Shown here: piece by piece, positions 59,441-64,000 of the stretch
How the letters are laid out: each line of letters starts with the position of its first letter
Numbering within the stretch: position 1 is the stretch's first letter
Origin: Paenibacillus albidus
Lineage (GTDB): Bacteria; Bacillota; Bacilli; Paenibacillales; Paenibacillaceae
Direction of reading: 5' to 3'
Length of the DNA stretch: 64,000 nucleotides
NCBI RefSeq assembly: GCF_014644435.1
Contig: NZ_BMKR01000010.1
Location: 165,715 to 229,714, forward strand
Program-made: the position numbers and the translations under genes
Notes under the pieces: generated by a model
Database searches by the model: none
Told to the model about the DNA's origin: nothing
Seen by the model: only the letters and a program-made list of their open reading frames with translations

Positions 59441-60076
59441 TTATTCCCCTTCGCTGTAGTAAATCCGCCGCCCTTCTGTTACCAAGGCTTGCCCTTGGGT
59501 TAAATCTGTTATCCATGCCATAAAAGCATCACCCTCGTCATTGCGGGGTAGGCAAAGCAGCGTTACTTTGTCTGTAAACAAGGTCTCGCCGGTCTGGATG
59601 CCTCGCCCCCGAAGCTCGTTCTCAACCTTGCCCAGCCAGGTATAATCGAGTTCCACGAATACCTCCCGGCGCAGTACACGGGTGATCACTTCTCCGGCTT
59701 CCAGCGCCAGCACCGCACCATCCGTGTAAGCACGGATAAGTCCTCCAGCCCCCAGCATAATGCCTCCGAAATAACGGGTGACAACAATTGCGACATTTTT
59801 AACACCCTGGTTGCGAATTACTTCCAAAATCGGTTTACCGGCCGTTCCACTCGGTTCCCCGTCATCCGACTGTCTCTGAATTTCATCTCTCTCCCCGAGC
59901 GTATATGCAGAGCAGTTATGTGTGGCGTTCCAATGTTTCTTCTTGATGTCCTCGATAAATTGCACCGCTTCTTCTTCGTTCTCCACCGGCATTACATGGC
60001 CGATGAATCGGGATTTACGGATTACGATTTCCCGGGAGCCGGGAGAACGCACCGTCCGGTATTGTTCCAGCATCAT
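59441..60076 (-). CDS. YigZ/IMPACT family protein
   Basis: Conserved cytosolic protein (211 aa) related to eukaryotic IMPACT. The N-terminal UPF0029 domain has KSRFIGHVMPVENEEEAVQFI, HWNATHNCSAYTLG, SDDGEPSGTAGKPILEVI and VVTRYFGGIMLGAGGLIRAYTDG; a C-terminal ferredoxin-like domain (DUF1949) starts near residue 140. Bacterial YigZ/YvyE binds ribosomes or acts in translation quality control, but its role is uncertain. Two tandem ATGs (60076, 60073) are possible starts. Confidence 0.92.
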   Translation of the reverse strand: MMLEQYRTVRSPGSREIVIRKSRFIGHVMPVENEEEAVQFIEDIKKKHWNATHNCSAYTLGERDEIQRQSDDGEPSGTAGKPILEVIRNQGVKNVAIVVTRYFGGIMLGAGGLIRAYTDGAVLALEAGEVITRVLRREVFVELDYTWLGKVENELRGRGIQTGETLFTDKVTLLCLPRNDEGDAFMAWITDLTQGQALVTEGRRIYYSEGE

Positions 60077-60204
60077 GGTTCCAGTCCTTATTTACGTATG
60101 GTTACTTGATATATAGAGAAGCAGTCCGCGGTAATGGCTCACCTATGGACTGCTCCCTTGTATATTGCTCTAGTATGAATGGTCTGCGTGAATATGCTGC
60201 AATA

Positions 60205-61560
60205 TTATTCGGTGAGTCTGGCTTCCAGCTCTGCTTTTTCTTTCTCGTAGCCCGGTTTGCCCAGCAGCGCGAACATATTCTTCTTGTATGCTTCTACGCC
60301 CGGTTGATCGAACGGGTTAACGCCCAGCAGGTATCCGCTGATACCGCAGGCTTTTTCAAAGAAGTAAACCAGGTAACCGAATGTATATGGCGTTTGATCA
60401 GGGATGGTGACAATAAGGTTCGGTACTTGTCCGTCCGTATGTGCCAGCATCGTACCCTGGAAGGCCTTCTTGTTCACGAAGTCCATGGTCTTTCCAGTCA
60501 GGAAGTTCAATCCGTCCAGATCATCAGGATCATTCTCGATCGTTACATGATGTTCAACCTGTTCCACCTGGATAACCGTTTCAAAGATGTTGCGGTTGCC
60601 TTCCTGGATGAATTGGCCCATGGAGTGCAGGTCTGTCGAGAAATCAACGGAAGAAGGATAGATCCCTTTGAAGTCCTTGCCTTCGCTTTCGCCGTACAGT
60701 TGTTTCCACCATTCGGATACAAAATGCAGGGAAGGTTCATAATTCACAAGAATCTCCGTTGTTTTGCCTTTACGGTACAAGGCGTTGCGGACAGCGGCAT
60801 ATTGATAACTCTGGTTCGTAGCTACATCCGGGTTATTGAACTCATCAGCGGCTGCGGCTGCACCCTGCATCATTTCTTCAATGTTGATGCCTGCTACAGC
60901 AATCGGCAGGAGACCTACAGGTGTAAGTACGGAATAACGTCCGCCTACATCATCCGGAATGATAAAGGACTCATAACCTTCTTCGGTAGCCAGCTTCTTA
61001 AGTGCGCCTTTTTCCTTGTCGGTAGTCGCATAAATCCGTTTCCGGGCTTCTTCCTTGCCGTATTTCTTCTCCAGCGCTGCGCGGAAAATGCGGAAGGCGA
61101 TAGCCGGCTCAGTAGTTGTACCGGACTTGGAGATTACATTTACGGAGAAGTCTTTGCCTTCTACAAGGTCCAGCAAGTGGGTGATGTAAGTCGAGCTGAT
61201 GTTGTTGCCGGCAAAATAAACTTCAGGAGTCTTACGTTTGTCTTTGGAAAGGTTATTATAAAAGGAGTGCGAAAGCGCCTCAATCGCAGCGCGAGCGCCC
61301 AGATAGGAACCGCCGATACCAATGACAATCAGCACGTCGGAATCACTTTGGATCTTCTTGGCAGCTTCCTGGATACGGGCGAATTCTTCCTTGTCATACG
61401 CTGTTGGCAGATCGATCCAGCCAAGGTAGTCGGAGCCGGCACCGCTCTTGTTATGTAGCTGTTCATGGGCCAGCTTCACCGGAGCTGCAAAATAGTCGAT
61501 TTCTTGCTGGCTGAAGAAAGACAGGGCTTTGCTGTAGTCAAAATTAATCTTCTTAGACAT
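60205..61560 (-). CDS. pgi: Glucose-6-phosphate isomerase
   Basis: Interconverts glucose-6-phosphate and fructose-6-phosphate in glycolysis (451 aa, the short bacterial type). It has [62 protein letters not shown] and [15 protein letters not shown], the Pgi signatures with catalytic Glu and His in the usual order. AGGAGGTTACCATTACCC precedes the ATG. Monocistronic. A 9-bp hairpin (AGCAGTCC / GGACTGCT) downstream at 60119-60153 may terminate it, but lacks a T-run. Confidence 0.95.
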   Translation of the reverse strand: MSKKINFDYSKALSFFSQQEIDYFAAPVKLAHEQLHNKSGAGSDYLGWIDLPTAYDKEEFARIQEAAKKIQSDSDVLIVIGIGGSYLGARAAIEALSHSFYNNLSKDKRKTPEVYFAGNNISSTYITHLLDLVEGKDFSVNVISKSGTTTEPAIAFRIFRAALEKKYGKEEARKRIYATTDKEKGALKKLATEEGYESFIIPDDVGGRYSVLTPVGLLPIAVAGINIEEMMQGAAAAADEFNNPDVATNQSYQYAAVRNALYRKGKTTEILVNYEPSLHFVSEWWKQLYGESEGKDFKGIYPSSVDFSTDLHSMGQFIQEGNRNIFETVIQVEQVEHHVTIENDPDDLDGLNFLTGKTMDFVNKKAFQGTMLAHTDGQVPNLIVTIPDQTPYTFGYLVYFFEKACGISGYLLGVNPFDQPGVEAYKKNMFALLGKPGYEKEKAELEARLTE

Positions 61561-61868
61561 GGGTAATGGTAACCTCCTGTTTATCTCTTTATATTTAACA
61601 CCGTTTGTTACAACTTTATAATTAGGATACTTTAATTTGCCTGGGCTGGCAAGGTCTTAGGGCACATCCCGGGCTTTTGGCTTATGTTGGGATGAATCCA
61701 TGGAAGCGTTTGCCCCTGCCTGGCCTCTCCCCATGCTGTGGTGCATGCCGGAGGGCCGTGATAGAATGAGAAAAAGCGTTACTGCCTGCAAGAAGAAACA
61801 GCTGGGCCAACCTTACAGAAGTGATCACAACCTAATTAAAGTTATCCTAAAGCAAAGGTGGACATGCA

Positions 61869-62771
61869 ATGACAACAATTGGTTTTATCGGACTCGGAAC
61901 AATGGGAGCGCCCATGGCTTCCAATCTGCTGCGAGGCGGTTTTCAGGTGACCGTATACAACCGGACGGCCTCCAAATGCGAACCGCTGCAGGAGGAAGGC
62001 GCACAGGCCGCCTCTACTCCCCGTGCGGCAGCAGAAGGCAAGGATGTTATTATTACCATGATCAGCAACGACGATTCCATCCGCGAAGTGTATTGCGGCA
62101 AAGATGGGATTCTGGATACAGTGCAGACCGGCACTGTTGTAATCGACTGCAGTACCATCTCCCCGGGGCTTGTTCATGAGGTAGCCGCAGCTGTGCAGGA
62201 GCGGGGTGGCCATTTCCTGGATGCGCCGGTGACCGGCAGCAAACCGGGCGCGGTCGGAGGAACCCTCGTATTTATGGTGGGCGGCAGTGCAGCAGTAATT
62301 GAGAAGTGCCGTGAAATCTTTGATACTCTTGGCAAAAAGCTGCTCCATATGGGCGACAACGGCAGCGGCGCGGTGGCGAAGCTGGCCCACAATGCCATGG
62401 TTGGCATTCATAACGTGGCACTGGCGGAAGGCTTTGCCCTTGCTGTGAAATCGGGCGTACCGGCGGACAAGTTCCTCGAACTTGTAGAGTCCGGTTCTGC
62501 GGGCAGCAAGCAGGCCGAGCTCAAAGGCCGCAAAATCATCGAAAATGACTTCAGCAACCAGTTCTCGCTGGCTTTGATGCTCAAGGACCTGAAGCTCGCC
62601 TCGTCCCTCAGCGACACTACAGGCGTCCCTTCCCCTATGCTGGGCCTGGCCAAAAACATGTTCCAGGCAGGATACACCCAAGGCTACGGTGAAGAAGACC
62701 TGTCCGCTGTCGTCAAATGTTATGAGGAATGGATCGGCCGGAAGATCGGCGGTCAAACCTCAGAAGCATAG
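61869..62771 (+). CDS. 3-hydroxyisobutyrate dehydrogenase / tartronate semialdehyde reductase family
   Basis: NAD(P)-dependent beta-hydroxyacid dehydrogenase (300 aa). IGFIGLGTMGAPMASNLL binds the cofactor, FLDAPVTGSKPGAVGGTLVFMVGG is the substrate-binding signature, and catalytic Lys is in GNGSGAVAKLAHNAMVG-type segment. Substrate could be tartronate semialdehyde, methylmalonate semialdehyde or succinic semialdehyde; sequence alone does not decide. AAAGGTGG precedes the ATG. The 308-bp gap upstream shows no clear feature. Monocistronic. Confidence 0.92.
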   Translation: MTTIGFIGLGTMGAPMASNLLRGGFQVTVYNRTASKCEPLQEEGAQAASTPRAAAEGKDVIITMISNDDSIREVYCGKDGILDTVQTGTVVIDCSTISPGLVHEVAAAVQERGGHFLDAPVTGSKPGAVGGTLVFMVGGSAAVIEKCREIFDTLGKKLLHMGDNGSGAVAKLAHNAMVGIHNVALAEGFALAVKSGVPADKFLELVESGSAGSKQAELKGRKIIENDFSNQFSLALMLKDLKLASSLSDTTGVPSPMLGLAKNMFQAGYTQGYGEEDLSAVVKCYEEWIGRKIGGQTSEA

Positions 62772-62796
62772 GTCTCGCTGTGAACTATTAGCTACC

Positions 62797-62835
62797 GTCC
62801 CTGTACTCTCCCAAAGAGCTGCAGGGACATTTTTA
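62797..62835 (+). terminator. Terminator after dehydrogenase gene
   Basis: GTCCCTG pairs with CAGGGAC, followed by ATTTTTAT. It ends just before a GNAT gene remnant. Confidence 0.75.
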
Positions 62836-62836
62836 T

Positions 62837-63004
62837 ATGCTGGATTTTGCCGAAGCCCGGCAGCGGGTTCTGGATCCCCCCTCCTGGGCACTCAGAAACT
62901 ATCACCTTTATAAGAAGATGGGATTTGTGCAAACAGGACAGAGTGACCCGGACCCGAGCGGACAGGTGTTATATTGGTACAAACGGACGATCGCCGATGT
63001 CTAA
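62837..63004 (+). pseudogene. GNAT acetyltransferase 3'-fragment
   Basis: A 55-codon frame contains NYHLYKKMGFVQTGQ and VLYWYKRTI, which is the last beta-alpha-beta part of a GNAT acetyltransferase. The acetyl-CoA binding half is absent and no SD precedes the ATG at 62837, which directly follows a terminator. It is best read as the 3' remnant of a deleted gene. It converges with the hydrolase gene, with 1 bp between stops. Confidence 0.7.
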
Positions 63005-63005
63005 C

Positions 63006-63818
63006 TTAACCTAGTCTGTTCAACCATTCCCTGACCAGACTGTTAAAGAGCTCCGCCTGCTCCAGCTGGAGATTATGTCCGGCCCGGTCCACTGCAGCAA
63101 AGGTGGCATGACGGTAGGTATCCATCAGCCTCCAGGCGTCCTTATAGCCTACCACCGAATCCTGGCGGCCTGTTAGAATCAGGCTTGGTTTATCAAAAGG
63201 GGGGATATCATCTACATCAAAAGTGAAAGGATATCCCCCGTTTGCTCTAAGATTCTGCATAAACGCCTCATCCGCAAGGTTAAGCCCGCTCATAATCTCT
63301 TCTTGGAAGCGGGTCCACACTTGTCTGTTCTGCACAACACAATTGGCAGTGAATTCCTCCCTCTCTCCGGCAGACAGCTCTTCCAGCAACTTGGGATCAC
63401 TGAACGCAACCTCATACGAAGGCAGGTCCCTCTTGTCAGAATCGGCAATGATACACGGACAAAGCAGGAAGACGCCTTCAATTAAAGGCCCATATTCCTT
63501 CACCAGTCCTCTTGCCAGATATCCGCCGTAAGACTCTCCTGCAACCGCAAAATGTTCCCCGGGAATTAAGGCTTCAACCATTAGACTGACTGCCTTCAGC
63601 ATATCGTCTGAAGAGGTTATCCAGTCCGCTGCAGGGGATTGGCCCATACCCGGAAGATCCACATAAATTCTTCTGATGCCATCATCCGGAGTAAATACGG
63701 GCTCCATGCAAGCCGTCATCATCCGGTGGTCCGGCCCGTTGCCATGTATAATCAGCATCGGCATTCCAGCGCCGGCTTCTTCATAATTAAAGGTTATGTA
63801 TTCATTGGAGTATAACAA
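63006..63818 (-). CDS. Alpha/beta-hydrolase fold protein
   Basis: Serine hydrolase (270 aa). The oxyanion motif is LIIHGNGPDHR, the nucleophile elbow AGESYGGYLA (Ser), an Asp in LTGRQDSVVGY and His in DRAGHNLQLEQ complete the triad. TTG at 63818, 6 nt after AAGGAGGG, is the start. A LexA-like box lies 45 bp upstream. Specific esterase, lactonase or haloperoxidase activity cannot be called. Single-gene unit. Confidence 0.88.
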   Translation of the reverse strand: MLYSNEYITFNYEEAGAGMPMLIIHGNGPDHRMMTACMEPVFTPDDGIRRIYVDLPGMGQSPAADWITSSDDMLKAVSLMVEALIPGEHFAVAGESYGGYLARGLVKEYGPLIEGVFLLCPCIIADSDKRDLPSYEVAFSDPKLLEELSAGEREEFTANCVVQNRQVWTRFQEEIMSGLNLADEAFMQNLRANGGYPFTFDVDDIPPFDKPSLILTGRQDSVVGYKDAWRLMDTYRHATFAAVDRAGHNLQLEQAELFNSLVREWLNRLG

Positions 63819-63862
63819 ACTATCCCTCCTTCTTAGTCATGGTAACACTCACATTCTTATTA

Positions 63863-63877
63863 GGAACATATGTTCTT
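63863..63877. promoter_or_regulatory. LexA-like SOS box
   Basis: GAACATATGTTC (63864-63875) is a perfect 12-bp dyad matching the Bacillus LexA core GAAC-N4-GTTC. On the minus strand it overlaps a weak -10 (TATGTT) 17 nt after TTGCTA, 45-55 bp upstream of the hydrolase start. Confidence 0.5.
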
Positions 63878-63950
63878 GTGTCTATAATAGCAAAAAAATT
63901 CGTGTAACACAAACAAAAAAGCCCTGCGCTATTGCGCAGACAGATTGTCG

Positions 63951-63990
63951 AGAAACCCAGGTCATTTCTTTGACTCTGGGTTTCTTTTTA
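63951..63990 (+). terminator. Terminator near right edge
   Basis: A perfect 10-bp stem (AGAAACCCAG / CTGGGTTTCT) is followed by TTTTA. The loop has ATTTCTTTGACTCT, also present at 26841-26854. A smaller stem (CTGCGC / GCGCAG) lies at 63924-63939. No gene in the final 100 bp. Confidence 0.7.
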
Positions 63991-64000
63991 CGTTCAGGCA

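Noticed and set aside
60106..61458. 450-codon ORF on plus, antisense to pgi
   Set aside because: Cys/Phe-rich, implausible protein; pgi motifs are complete on minus.
61700..62179. 159-codon ORF on plus overlapping the dehydrogenase gene
   Set aside because: Frame-shifted shadow of the dehydrogenase gene; the real start at 61869 has its own SD and cofactor motif.

Overview
The window looks like a Paenibacillus chromosome segment (genus inferred, not proven). Genes have strong AGGAGG-type ribosome binding sites and moderately high GC. Typical gene sets include a gerA-type germination operon, YesM/YesN two-component genes beside a sugar ABC transporter, an ECF sigma/anti-sigma pair, YqkE and a CLC_0170-like small protein. 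I see no rRNA, tRNA, prophage, CRISPR array or intact insertion sequence.

Layout. 0-3.6 kb: spore germination receptor operon, cut by the left edge. 3.7-8.1 kb: RluA pseudouridine synthase, two unknown proteins, then a TetR-like regulator followed by oleate hydratase. 8.3-10.6 kb: secreted GH5 endoglucanase and a DsbA-family oxidoreductase, both on minus. 11-13.5 kb: divergent glycosyltransferases. 13.6-16.6 kb: ApbE, HAD phosphatase, acetyltransferase, phosphoesterase. 16.7-18.5 kb: ECF sigma factor and membrane anti-sigma factor. 18.8-21.9 kb: RNA ligase RtcB with a dedicated AAA ATPase behind a long structured leader. 22-27.6 kb: XRE/DUF3169 pair, YqkE, HxlR, GNAT, SDR, Xaa-Pro peptidase, and a queuosine-precursor transporter under a preQ1-I riboswitch. 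28-29.7 kb: chemoreceptor. 30.3-41.2 kb: cobinamide salvage and nucleotide-loop genes (cobS, cobU, cobT, cbiB, cbiZ, cobD), split by an alanine transaminase/D-Ala-D-Ala ligase pair, a MocR regulator and a glycosyltransferase. 41.4-45 kb: lipoate ligase, DUF457-type membrane protein, HAD phosphatase and two gene remnants. 45-52 kb: YesM/YesN system with a three-gene sugar ABC transporter. 52-58 kb: MBL hydrolase, methyltransferase and a sulfate transporter whose binding-protein gene comes last. 58.3-64 kb: YjbQ, TetR, YigZ, glucose-6-phosphate isomerase, a 3-hydroxyisobutyrate dehydrogenase-family enzyme, a GNAT remnant and an alpha/beta hydrolase with a LexA-like box upstream.

The most unusual content is intergenic. 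(1) Two four-site arrays, about 9.6 kb apart and in opposite orientation, consist of a 13-bp dyad TGYA-N5-TRCA followed by NCAGAA. Both have exactly the same 51/62/51-bp spacing, and both are followed on the same side by a tandem repeat of about one helical turn (11 bp and 10 bp). They bracket the cobalamin genes from cobS to cbiZ. (2) A dispersed stem-loop element occurs three times (10.8, 18.7 and 55.2 kb) with conserved outer blocks and different but self-complementary inner stems. (3) A third motif family, CGGACAGAGA-nn-CCGYTATTTGT, occurs three times near 9.6 kb. (4) The rtcB leader combines a good sigma-A promoter, nested stems, a 33-codon ORF and an intrinsic terminator about 80 nt before the gene, which suggests attenuation.
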